Source of the DNA: Spirosoma montaniterrae
GTDB taxonomy: Bacteria; Bacteroidota; Bacteroidia; Cytophagales; Spirosomataceae
DNA: 64,000 nucleotides
Assembly (NCBI RefSeq): GCF_001988955.1
Contig: NZ_CP014263.1
Span: forward strand, 1,798,001-1,862,000
Direction of reading: 5' to 3'
The notes under the pieces were generated by a model, which was given only the letters and a program-made list of their open reading frames with translations, made no database searches and had not been told where the DNA came from. The first letter of the stretch is position 1. Each line of letters opens with the position of its first letter. This document shows, in pieces, positions 25,974 to 34,082 of this stretch. Position numbers and translations under genes: made by a program.

Positions 25974-27044
25974 TCAAAGTCCTAATTTTTCGCGCCCGTA
26001 GGCCAGGCAAAGCCGAATGTTGCGATCTTCTGCGGCCAGCCGGTCGTTGGGGCTGCGTTGCATAACGGTGGGCAGGCCATCGGCAGGTTTATGCTGACGA
26101 ACCAGGCGGAGCGTCCGGGCCAGGTCGCGCCCGCCCGTACCGGCTTCAGCCGTATCGGCAAACGTAGTCCAGTACTTATCGGTCAGGCAGGGAATAGTCA
26201 GTGGGTCGCGGGTAATCATTTCCAAACTGAACGTGACCGCCGGGTTGTGTTGCCGACACAGCGCAATCATAGCAGGCAGGTCTAAAATACCCTGCCCGAG
26301 CGGTACTTCCGACAGCCGGAACCCATCGGCGTATTCTTCCACGGCCATGTCTTTGATGTGTGTACTGACCACATACGGAGCCAGCGTTCGGACCATGTCC
26401 AGCGGGTCGTCGAGCAGGGCGACGTTATTCCCGAAATCGAGCGTAACGCCAATCCATTTGCTACTCAACTGCTTCATTACCAACGCCATTTCATGCGCCC
26501 GCCAGTCTTTGTGGTTTTCGACACCCAGGCGCATAGTATGCCGTTGCAGTATTGGCTCGACGGCCTGTAAAATGGCAACGGCGTTTTTCTGAAATGTTTG
26601 CCAGGCTTCCAGCGATGTAAAGGTTTCGTAGCGACGGCCCGGCGAACATACGGTTCGGACGATGCCAACACCAGCTTCTTTGGCCCGTACTAACTGCTGC
26701 TCGAAGGCAACCGTGTCGTCTGGTTTTTTAGGCAGGGCAATGGAGCCTTCGAGATACAGCCCCCATTTGTCGCATTTGTCGCGTATCTGCCGGGCAAAAT
26801 CGCTGGTCCAGCCATCTACGCCTACCTGTATGCCACCCGCACCGAGTTCGTGGCAGTGGGTCAGCAGGTCGAGCGCGTTCGTAAAACGTGGATAAGCCGG
26901 ACTGTCGGTTTTGGCCTGCCACCGCTGCCAGTACGAATGCACGACGATACCCATGCGCGTGGCGGGTGCCGGGCGGGCGAGTCCCGGCCACGACAGAGCC
27001 AGCGCACCAGCGGCTGTTTGGGCTAAAAAATGGCGTCTGTTCAT
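25974..27044 (-). CDS. Exported sugar phosphate isomerase/epimerase-like TIM barrel
   Basis: A 356-residue protein from the ATG at 27044. The N-terminus has a Tat-like pattern (NRRHFL then a hydrophobic run and an Ala-rich cleavage region near residue 24). The body is a xylose-isomerase-like TIM barrel with candidate metal ligands in GVENHKDW, VTLDFGNN, STHIKD and SLEMITRD. It is probably folded in the cytoplasm with its metal and exported. It is first gene of the cluster with the SDR and MFS genes and is divergent from a second SDR. The substrate is not recognisable. Confidence 0.8.
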   Translation of the reverse strand: MNRRHFLAQTAAGALALSWPGLARPAPATRMGIVVHSYWQRWQAKTDSPAYPRFTNALDLLTHCHELGAGGIQVGVDGWTSDFARQIRDKCDKWGLYLEGSIALPKKPDDTVAFEQQLVRAKEAGVGIVRTVCSPGRRYETFTSLEAWQTFQKNAVAILQAVEPILQRHTMRLGVENHKDWRAHEMALVMKQLSSKWIGVTLDFGNNVALLDDPLDMVRTLAPYVVSTHIKDMAVEEYADGFRLSEVPLGQGILDLPAMIALCRQHNPAVTFSLEMITRDPLTIPCLTDKYWTTFADTAEAGTGGRDLARTLRLVRQHKPADGLPTVMQRSPNDRLAAEDRNIRLCLAYGREKLGL

Positions 27045-27168
27045 CGAGGTGATTATAACCGAAAAGAGCAACGCCCCCGGCAAATACTCCTATATCGACT
27101 ATCAAATTTGCGCTTCAGAAGAAAGTAAATCCTGCCCGTGTGCCGCTTACTTTGCCTAAACCATCCGC

Positions 27169-27924
27169 ATGAGCAACCGTTTCGCGCAGCAAATCGCCAT
27201 CGTCACCGGCGGAGCCGAAGGCATTGGCAAAGGTATTGCCCAACGGCTGGCTACTGAGGGGGCAACGGTAGCCCTGTTCGACCGTAACGGGCCGTTGCTC
27301 AGCCAAACCGTTGCCGAACTGACCGACCTGGGATTATCAGTGTCGGGATATACACTCGATATTTCGGACGAAGAACCGGTTGCCGAAGCCGTACAGGCGG
27401 TTTTAGACACGCATGGTCGCTTGGATATTATGGTCAACTCGGCGGGCATCGTCGGGCCGACCAATACCCGTATCACCGACTATTCAGCCGCTGATTTCGA
27501 CCGGCTGTATGCCGTGAATCTGCGCGGGGCTTTTTTGATGACCAAGTGGGCAGTAAAGGCAATGGAGCCGCGCCAGTATGGGCGAATTTTGCACATGGCT
27601 TCCATTGCAGGCAAAGAAGGAAATCCGCTCATGGTTGGCTATTCGGCAACAAAAGCGGGGCTGATTGGCCTGATAAAAGGCATTGGAAAAGAGTATGCCG
27701 AAGCGGGTATTACCGTAAACGGCATGGCTCCCGCCGTAATCCGAACGGCTATGAACGCCAACACCGCCCCCGAACAGTTGGCCTATATGACGGCTAAAAT
27801 ACCCATGAGTCGTTTGGGTACGGTCGAGGAAGTAGCTGCTTTGGCTGCGTGGATCGTTTCGCCCGAAGCGAGCTTCACCACCGGCTTTATTTTCGACTTA
27901 TCCGGTGGCCGGGCCACGTATTAG
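27169..27924 (+). CDS. Short-chain dehydrogenase/reductase
   Basis: A 251-residue classical SDR with TGGAEGIG (13-20), NSAG (90-93) and catalytic S145, Y158 and K162. It resembles FabG-like sugar dehydrogenases of deoxy-sugar oxidation routes. It is transcribed away from the TIM-barrel/SDR/MFS cluster across a 124-bp gap, so co-regulation is possible. It ends at a strong bidirectional hairpin. Confidence 0.87.
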   Translation: MSNRFAQQIAIVTGGAEGIGKGIAQRLATEGATVALFDRNGPLLSQTVAELTDLGLSVSGYTLDISDEEPVAEAVQAVLDTHGRLDIMVNSAGIVGPTNTRITDYSAADFDRLYAVNLRGAFLMTKWAVKAMEPRQYGRILHMASIAGKEGNPLMVGYSATKAGLIGLIKGIGKEYAEAGITVNGMAPAVIRTAMNANTAPEQLAYMTAKIPMSRLGTVEEVAALAAWIVSPEASFTTGFIFDLSGGRATY

Positions 27925-27951
27925 TTACGCGGCTACGCTACTGCCTTATAA

Positions 27952-27988
27952 CGAAACTGCCTGACTTGCTGTAAGTCAGGCAGTTTCG
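27952..27988. terminator. Bidirectional hairpin between convergent genes
   Basis: A perfect 16-bp stem (27952-27967 with 27973-27988) has a 5-base loop. It lies between the stop of the plus-strand SDR and the stop of the minus-strand lipoprotein gene. Confidence 0.85.
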
Positions 27989-28006
27989 ACAAACAAAATG
28001 ATGCGA

Positions 28007-28588
28007 TTACTGAATCACAACGTTGAAATCGGTATCGAGGTCAGAGCTACCCGGCGTAGGGGTTCCGTTTTTGGTATTGGGCTGGTGCCGGAGCACAACT
28101 TTGAGTCGGCCACTGCCTGCTACACCCGTGCGCACCTGCGTGGCTAATCCGATGGGATACGGCCCCGGCGCGGGGTTAGTATCGCGGTCAGTTGCTGTAA
28201 CGGTCATCGACGCGGGCGAGCCGGTAGCGGGCGTGAACGTGTAAACCAACAGGTGTTCGTTGGCTTCTTCGGCTACTTCTTTCGACACGTCGAGCGTAGG
28301 CGATTTGGTTTTGTCGAGCAGCGTAATCGAGCCGGTATAGGTTGTGTTGGCCCGCAGGTTGAGCGTGGCCCGGCTGAAATCGGCGGTGGTATGCAGGTTT
28401 TCGACCGTAGCCGTTACCGTCTGCACGGGCGTTGTCTGACTGGTAAGCGTCAGCGTAGCCGTAGTAATGGCTTCGTTATCATCGGTTGGGGCCGGGTCTT
28501 CTTCATCTCTATTACAGGCCGAGATCAGAACAGCCATAGAAAGAATCAACAACAGCGATTTACGAACGAGATTCATACGAATGAACAT
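28007..28588 (-). CDS. Lipoprotein partner of the TonB receptor
   Basis: A 193-residue lipoprotein (signal ending at Cys25 in LISAC). The C-terminal KVVLRHQPNTKNG...DTDFNVVIQ pattern recurs in small lipoproteins found beside metal-type TonB receptors in this phylum, sometimes labelled type 1 periplasmic binding fold proteins. It starts 31 bp after the stop of the TonB receptor gene, so they form an operon. A role in presenting a ligand, perhaps a metal complex, at the cell surface is inference. An in-frame ATG at 28576 is an equally good start. Confidence 0.7.
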   Translation of the reverse strand: MFIRMNLVRKSLLLILSMAVLISACNRDEEDPAPTDDNEAITTATLTLTSQTTPVQTVTATVENLHTTADFSRATLNLRANTTYTGSITLLDKTKSPTLDVSKEVAEEANEHLLVYTFTPATGSPASMTVTATDRDTNPAPGPYPIGLATQVRTGVAGSGRLKVVLRHQPNTKNGTPTPGSSDLDTDFNVVIQ

Positions 28589-28619
28589 TTATTGTGAAAC
28601 ATCAGGTTGATAAAGATTT

Positions 28620-31061
28620 TTAGGATTCAGAATCATTCCAGACTAATTCGGTGCGGTTTTGCCCAAACGAGAGGGGTAGTTTCAGTTTGAGCATAACATT
28701 TCGGCCCGGCTCATCGGCGAAGTAGCGGAACCTGTCTAAATAATCGCGGTAGGCCCGGTTCAGCAGGTTTGTACCCGTCAGGATGAGGCTGATCGGCTGC
28801 CGGCCAATCCGCGACCTGAAACCCAGTTCAGCCCCGAAGAGCGTGTAGGCGGGTGGTGGCGGAGCAAAATCGCCGGTAAAGATGATCCGGCCCCCTTCTT
28901 CGCGTTGCGTCACGGTTGGCACCCGGTTCTGCCGAGACACGTACTGACTGCTCACGCTCACGTACATACCCGAAAATCGCCCCCGGTCAGGCAGGGTATA
29001 GCGCAGACCATTATCCGTTCGATTGGGCGGGATGTATACGAGATAATCGCGGTTGGTGTGGTCGTAGGCAAACAAAAGCGAGGTCTTCGACACCAGCGTA
29101 AGCCCTTCGGCGAGTTTGTAGCGCAGGGTAGCGTCGATACCCCGGAACGTAGCCCGTACCTGATTGTAGGTAAACGACGGAAACGCGCCCCGCTGCCGCA
29201 CAATAGGCACTGAGTCGGGTTTGAGGTAGATGTAATTATTGATCCAGTTGTTATACAACGTCAGGTCGGCATAAAGCCGTTTGCCGGTGTACTCGACCGA
29301 CAGGTTCAGGTTGCGGGCCTGTTCGGGCTGTAAATTCGGATTGCCGCGCTCGTAGGCTACGGCACTCTGGTGCAGGCCATTAGAATACAGATCGTTGACG
29401 TTTGGTGCCCGCCAGGCCGTGCCGAGGTTGCCCGTGATGGTCAGTTGTGGACTAAGTTGGTAGGTCACGCCGAATGAGCCGGTCAGGTTCTGCCATTGTC
29501 GGGTGGTATTGGTAACGGCGTTGGTGATTTCGTCCAGGAAAAAGGCCCGCAGCCAGCGGTAATCGTAGCGAATGCCACCCTCCACTGTCCAGTTGTTGTA
29601 GGCGTAACGCTGGAGAGCAAACAGCCCCGCCCCGTAATTGCGGTAATTGGGAATCAGAAACAGGAATTTCCGAACGTTGCCCTGCGTAATGCCGTTGGCC
29701 CCAACGCTGCCCGAAAACTGCCCGCCATTAGCTGTTTTTACGGGTTTCTGCTCCCAGATCAGGTCGGCAGTCTGCGTTACTAATTTCAGATACAGTTCGG
29801 GGTCGGTTACGCGGCTGAACGACAAAAAGTCATATTCACGCCGAACGTTCTGCTGCCGCCCATAGGTAAACGTCAGATTCCCCAGCCGGTCGGAGCGCAG
29901 GAAAGCCCGCAGCCGCAGCAAGCCGTGCTGTACGTGCTGATAAGGTCGGTCGAGGGCGTAGGAGAAGCCGGGTTGTCGCAGCGGTTCGGGCCGGGCAATA
30001 GCCGCGTAAAAATCAGACAAACTCCCTACCTGCGCTCCCGTGAACAACCCTACTTTGGTATTAAACTGGCTGTAAAACAGATCGATACCCGCCGTTCCGC
30101 CTGTGCGCAGTGAGCGGGTGTAAGCTACTGCGCCCGAAAAATTAGTTTCGTGGTAGCTGCTGTTTTCGAGGAAATAATTGGGTGTCCGGGCGTATCCAAC
30201 CCGTTTGAGCGTACTCTGTACCCGCCAGCTCAGGCCGGTCAGGTTGCCACCAACTGCCTGTTCGAGCAGTGCCGACGCCGTTCCCTGCCGCCCGTTGGTG
30301 CCACCCACAACGTTTATCTCGCCCCCCAGGCCGGGGGTTGTGGGCATAGGTTTTGGCTCTACCAGAATAACCCCGCCGATGGCGTCGGAGCCGTAGCGAA
30401 TACTGGCCGCGCCTTTGATAACTGTGATACGCGAGGCCAGAAACGGGTCGATCATGGGCGCGTGTTCGCTGCCCCACTGCTGATCTTCCTGCCGAACCCC
30501 ATTGTTGAGCGTCAGAATCCGGTTGCTGTACAACCCATGAATCACTGGCTTCGAAATGCTCGGCCCGGTCTGCACTGAATACAGCCCCGGCAGCGTTTTC
30601 AGACTCTCGCCCAGCGACAGCCCCCGCGATGCGTCGAGCGCGTGGCCGCTTAGTTCGGCCTGTGTTTGCAAAAGCTGTTTTGCTTCGGAGCGGTGTTCCG
30701 TAACAGTTATTTCCTGCAACGTCTGGCTATCGGGCCTTAGTTGTGCGGGCGATACAATCTGGGCCAGATCAGTTTGAATCGTTACAATCTGCTCAATGGG
30801 CTTGTAGCCAATCGATTGATAGACAAGCGTATATTTCCCCCTGCAAAGCGTTGACAGGCGAAATGTGCCGGTCGTATCGGCCACGGCACCGATGCTCAGT
30901 TCACGAACATAGACGGTGGCACCGGGCAAAGGCTGACGTGTCGTTTGGGCCAGAATCTGGCCTGTCAGTACGGTTGAGCAGGGTGTCTGGGCATGAATAG
31001 CTGCGCTTGCCCACAGGCACAGCCCAACTGCGATTCCCCTTTTTAGCCAACCGTTCTGCAT
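28620..31061 (-). CDS. TonB-dependent outer-membrane receptor, probably for metal
   Basis: An 813-residue protein from the ATG at 31061, chosen over a TTG at 31118 that lies inside the operator palindrome. A signal peptide is followed by a carboxypeptidase-like domain (about 30-110), a plug domain with the SNRILTLNNGVRQEDQQWGS stretch, and a beta-barrel ending in an aromatic-rich C-terminus. The plug pattern resembles zinc/heme-class receptors such as ZnuD rather than SusC. The palindromic operator over its -7 box suggests control by a Fur/Zur-type repressor. It is followed by a lipoprotein gene. Confidence 0.88.
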   Translation of the reverse strand: MQNGWLKRGIAVGLCLWASAAIHAQTPCSTVLTGQILAQTTRQPLPGATVYVRELSIGAVADTTGTFRLSTLCRGKYTLVYQSIGYKPIEQIVTIQTDLAQIVSPAQLRPDSQTLQEITVTEHRSEAKQLLQTQAELSGHALDASRGLSLGESLKTLPGLYSVQTGPSISKPVIHGLYSNRILTLNNGVRQEDQQWGSEHAPMIDPFLASRITVIKGAASIRYGSDAIGGVILVEPKPMPTTPGLGGEINVVGGTNGRQGTASALLEQAVGGNLTGLSWRVQSTLKRVGYARTPNYFLENSSYHETNFSGAVAYTRSLRTGGTAGIDLFYSQFNTKVGLFTGAQVGSLSDFYAAIARPEPLRQPGFSYALDRPYQHVQHGLLRLRAFLRSDRLGNLTFTYGRQQNVRREYDFLSFSRVTDPELYLKLVTQTADLIWEQKPVKTANGGQFSGSVGANGITQGNVRKFLFLIPNYRNYGAGLFALQRYAYNNWTVEGGIRYDYRWLRAFFLDEITNAVTNTTRQWQNLTGSFGVTYQLSPQLTITGNLGTAWRAPNVNDLYSNGLHQSAVAYERGNPNLQPEQARNLNLSVEYTGKRLYADLTLYNNWINNYIYLKPDSVPIVRQRGAFPSFTYNQVRATFRGIDATLRYKLAEGLTLVSKTSLLFAYDHTNRDYLVYIPPNRTDNGLRYTLPDRGRFSGMYVSVSSQYVSRQNRVPTVTQREEGGRIIFTGDFAPPPPAYTLFGAELGFRSRIGRQPISLILTGTNLLNRAYRDYLDRFRYFADEPGRNVMLKLKLPLSFGQNRTELVWNDSES

Positions 31062-31110
31062 CAATGCTTTTTGTTCCCACCAGATTTCTACGAAAAGGGA
31101 ACCTATTTCA

Positions 31111-31131
31111 TGCAACAATGTTGCAAAATTA
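31111..31131 (-). promoter_or_regulatory. Palindromic operator overlapping the -7 box of the TonB receptor gene
   Basis: TGCAACAATGTTGCA (31111-31125) is a near-perfect dyad with 6-bp arms. On the minus strand it overlaps TAATTTTG (31124-31131), an exact TAnnTTTG box. A repressor bound here would cover the transcription start. Dyads of this size suit Fur/Zur-family regulators. Confidence 0.5.
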
Positions 31132-31175
31132 CAAAAAGCCGCAGTAGAAAGCTATATGTCGCGGTAAAATAAGGC

Positions 31176-31206
31176 ACAAAAAAGCCGCTCCTGAACGGGA
31201 ACGGCT
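31176..31206 (-). terminator. Terminator after the two small membrane-protein genes
   Basis: An AGCCG/CGGCT stem extended by further pairs after one mismatch is followed on the minus strand by a T-tract (A-run 31178-31183). Confidence 0.65.
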
Positions 31207-31228
31207 GGCTATCAGACTAATGAGTTCG

Positions 31229-31369
31229 TCACATGTTATGACGTTTGTACCAGTCTTTGTTAATCTCACGGTCATCTTTCTGAATGCCGCGCAGGAACCA
31301 TAAAATAATTCCCGCCATCGTGAGTAAGCCGCTAACGCCCACTATCTGTCCGATTATCAGTTCATTCAT
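31229..31369 (-). CDS. Small single-span membrane protein, 46 residues
   Basis: A minus-strand frame of 46 codons with one hydrophobic segment (about residues 4-26) and a charged tail (KDDREINKDWYKRHN). Its ATG overlaps the stop of the upstream small gene by 4 bp (ATGA), and a terminator follows the stop, both good signs that it is real. I do not recognise a family. Confidence 0.6.
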   Translation of the reverse strand: MNELIIGQIVGVSGLLTMAGIILWFLRGIQKDDREINKDWYKRHNM

Positions 31370-31632
31370 GGTTCTGTCCGATTAAGGTCATTAATAAGTT
31401 TATAAATAACTTTATGTTTTTGGCGCAAAACGGCAATGATAGCAGCCGAAACAATTATCCCCGTAAGAATAACTAAACCATCAAGCCAGTTTACATTATT
31501 CACAAATCTTACAAAGATAGTCGTCGTCCCAGAAGCGACTAATAAAAACAAAGTGGCTAATTGTTTGAAAAACTCAGTCTCAAACTTAATCCGTTCTTTA
31601 ATGTAATCAGGTTTATCGACGGTGGGTTCCAT
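31366..31632 (-). CDS. Small membrane protein, 88 residues
   Basis: An 88-residue protein with two predicted transmembrane segments (about 25-45 and 50-70) between charged ends. The N-terminal part (KPDYIKERIKFETEFFKQLA) is amphipathic. It is translationally coupled to the 46-residue protein downstream. The family is not recognised; the pair may form one small membrane complex. It lies just outside the left end of the TnpB element. Confidence 0.6.
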   Translation of the reverse strand: MEPTVDKPDYIKERIKFETEFFKQLATLFLLVASGTTTIFVRFVNNVNWLDGLVILTGIIVSAAIIAVLRQKHKVIYKLINDLNRTEP

Positions 31633-31689
31633 ATTCGCCCGGCAATATAACGCAAAAAGCCGTCTTTGCGTTTAGGAAAAATGACCGTA

Positions 31690-32998
31690 AACCCCCGTGC
31701 CTTCAGGCCGGGGATATAAGGTCAGCCTGTCAGGGCAAACTATATTAACCGAAAACAAGGGTAGTCCTGAACTAAACTTATAGAGTCTGAATTACATCTA
31801 TAACCATGCTCAGGGCTTACAGATACTGCATATTGCCGGACGACCAACAGAAAAGCCAACTGGCGCAGATGTTTGGCTGTACTCGTTTTGTGTATAATCT
31901 GGGCTTGGAAACCAAGATTTCAGCCTACAAACAGTATGGCAAAACACTCAACTATTTTGAGTTGAACAAGCAGCTCACCGACCTCAAAGCCGGTACGCAG
32001 TGGTTGAGCGATTGCCCCTCGCAGGCGTTACAGATGGCCCTTCGCAATCTGGACAATGCTTACACCGCTTTCTTCAAAGGGGCGGGTTTCCCTAAGTTCA
32101 AAAGCAAGCGGGGTAAGCAGTCGTTTCAGTTGCCACAGGGCGTAAAGGTTGACCTTGAAAACGGGAAAGTGTTTCTGCCTAAACTCAAATGGGTTGATTG
32201 TGTATTCAGCCGTGCGTTTACAGGCAACATCAAAACCGTTACTGTGAGCCGGGTTCCCTCCGGCAAGCATTACATTTCCTTTCTGATTGACACTCAACAG
32301 TCTAAGCCCATCAGGCAACCTATCAGCCGAGACACCGCAGTAGGTATCGACCTCGGTGTTAAGACGTTTGCTACTTTGTCGGATGGTCAAGTATTGGCCA
32401 ATCACAAATTTTTGGGCAAGTCGCTCAACCGCCTTCGTGTCGAACAACGCACGTTGGCGCGTCGATTTAAGAAGGGGCGGTCCGGCGATCCGGCTAAAGA
32501 GCAGTCGAAGAATTGGCACAAGCAAAAGTTGGTTGTTGCCAAACTTCACGAAACCATTACCAACCAGCGTCGGGATTTTCTGCACAAAGCCTCAACTCAG
32601 ATAATCAAGGAGTATGATACGGTGTGTCTGGAAACGCTCAACACGTCGGGTATGATGCAGAACCGCAAGCTGAGCCGGGCCATTGGTGAGATGGGCTGGG
32701 CCGAGTTCAACCAGATGTTGGACTACAAAGCCGACTGGTACGGCAAGAACATCCTGCGCATCGGTCGCTTTGCACCAAGTTCACGAATCTGTTCGATATG
32801 CGGTTGGCATAACAAGGCATTAACGTTGTCAGACCGTGTTTGGACGTGTGCGAACGGTCATACGGTGGAGCGTGACCAGAACGCGGCTCTGAATATTTTG
32901 GACTTTGGGCTGAGGACTCAGCCTTTACTCGGTAACGTAAGGCAAGTAGCCTAAGCGTTGGGTAAGAATCCCCCTGCTTTAGTAGGGGGAGTGTCAAT
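31690..32998 (+). mobile_element. IS200/IS605-type element with tnpB only (IS1341-like)
   Basis: The element spans the tnpB gene and a hairpin at each end: left 31693-31713 (CCCCG...CGGGG with an inner GCC/GGC) and right 32970-32989 (an 8-bp stem with one G-U pair and loop TTTA). No tnpA is present. The right end runs into the holA stop codon. The exact left boundary is uncertain by some tens of bases, and no target duplication is expected for this family. Confidence 0.78.
31806..32954 (+). CDS. tnpB: RNA-guided endonuclease TnpB
   Basis: A 382-residue TnpB with an N-terminal helix-turn-helix domain and RuvC-like nuclease domain. Catalytic residues D182 (VGIDLGVK), E276 (CLETLN) and D357 (ERDQNAA) are intact. 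The zinc ribbon has C329, C332 and C348, but the fourth position is Gly351-His352 in place of Cys, so His may be the ligand. TnpB uses an RNA from the element's right end as guide to cut the empty donor or target site. The frame is intact. Base composition is slightly more AT-rich than its neighbours, consistent with transfer. Confidence 0.93.
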   Translation: MLRAYRYCILPDDQQKSQLAQMFGCTRFVYNLGLETKISAYKQYGKTLNYFELNKQLTDLKAGTQWLSDCPSQALQMALRNLDNAYTAFFKGAGFPKFKSKRGKQSFQLPQGVKVDLENGKVFLPKLKWVDCVFSRAFTGNIKTVTVSRVPSGKHYISFLIDTQQSKPIRQPISRDTAVGIDLGVKTFATLSDGQVLANHKFLGKSLNRLRVEQRTLARRFKKGRSGDPAKEQSKNWHKQKLVVAKLHETITNQRRDFLHKASTQIIKEYDTVCLETLNTSGMMQNRKLSRAIGEMGWAEFNQMLDYKADWYGKNILRIGRFAPSSRICSICGWHNKALTLSDRVWTCANGHTVERDQNAALNILDFGLRTQPLLGNVRQVA

Positions 32999-34028
32999 GG
33001 AGTACGTCAAAAACCAACTCGCGCAGAATGTCGCCCTCGGTGAGCGTGGGGGTATCGATGCCTTTGCTGCGGGCATCGGCCCGGCGAATGGCATGGATGA
33101 TGTCGGCAACTTTGGGCAGTGGAAACGTGCGGGCCGCCGACAGATAATCTTTCACAAAAAACGGGCTTACACCCAGGAGCGGAGCCAGCCCTTTCTCCGA
33201 CTGATCGGGCGAATGTTGCACTAAGATTACTTTGCTGAAATAGCCGAACAACTGCGCCAGAATCACGACTAACGGGTTGTCTTTCGGATTGCGGGCGAAA
33301 TAGTCGACAATGCGGTTAGCCTTTACCACATCGCGGGCTACGAGTGCTTTCTGCAACTCGAATACGTTGTACTCTTTACTGATACCCACCAACCGTTCGA
33401 CCGTGGCGGCTGAAATTTCTTCGCCTACGTGCAGGTTAATCAGGATTTTGTCGATTTCGCCCGCCAGCCGTTTCAGGTCGTTGCCAATGTGGTCGGCTAA
33501 GAGCTGGCAGGCTTTGGGCGATACTTTGGCCCCCTGTTCGCGGCAGTACTCTCCTACCCAATCGGGCACTTTATTATCGTACAATTTCTTAACAGCCAGC
33601 AGCTTGCCCTTGGCACCGAAGGCTTTCACCCAAGCTTTGCGCTCGTCTAAGCCTGGCTTGCCATCTTCTTTCACGTGGCACAGCATCAGGATAGTACTGG
33701 GCAGCGGATTCAGGGCGTAATCTTCGAGTAGTGTCTGCGCCGACTTGTCGTTGATACCCGCCAATTGCTGGGCTTCTTTCACTAATACCAGTTGCCGTTC
33801 GGCCATGAACGGATACCGACGGGCGTAGTTCAGCACCGCACCGACGTCGGCGTCTTTACCAAACAGTACGAACTGGTTAAAGCCACGCTCGGCCACGGGC
33901 ACGGCTACTTTTTCGAGTTCGTCGGCGATGCGGTCGAGGTAAAACGGCTCATCGCCGTGAATGAGATAAACGGGCGCAATCCGCTTGTTGCGGATGTCTT
34001 TCAGCAGAGAATCAACGGCGGCAATCAA
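32994..34028 (-). CDS. holA: DNA polymerase III subunit delta
   Basis: A 344-residue clamp-loader delta subunit of normal length. The N-terminal domain has the PVYLIHGDEPFYLDRI motif, and the remaining two domains follow the family, ending in LRELVFDVLH. It opens the sliding clamp. The best start is TTG at 34028, because no in-frame ATG lies nearby upstream. Its stop TGA (32994-32996) is shared with the very end of the TnpB element. Confidence 0.92.
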   Translation of the reverse strand: MIAAVDSLLKDIRNKRIAPVYLIHGDEPFYLDRIADELEKVAVPVAERGFNQFVLFGKDADVGAVLNYARRYPFMAERQLVLVKEAQQLAGINDKSAQTLLEDYALNPLPSTILMLCHVKEDGKPGLDERKAWVKAFGAKGKLLAVKKLYDNKVPDWVGEYCREQGAKVSPKACQLLADHIGNDLKRLAGEIDKILINLHVGEEISAATVERLVGISKEYNVFELQKALVARDVVKANRIVDYFARNPKDNPLVVILAQLFGYFSKVILVQHSPDQSEKGLAPLLGVSPFFVKDYLSAARTFPLPKVADIIHAIRRADARSKGIDTPTLTEGDILRELVFDVLH

Positions 34029-34082
34029 CTGATTTACGAAGTACGATGTACGATTTAACGACCAGCAATGTCTTAACTGGCC

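Noticed and set aside
28007..28588. Heme-binding HmuY-like protein
   Set aside because: The size and lipobox fit, but no HmuY-like pattern is visible; the C-terminal motif fits a different lipoprotein group.
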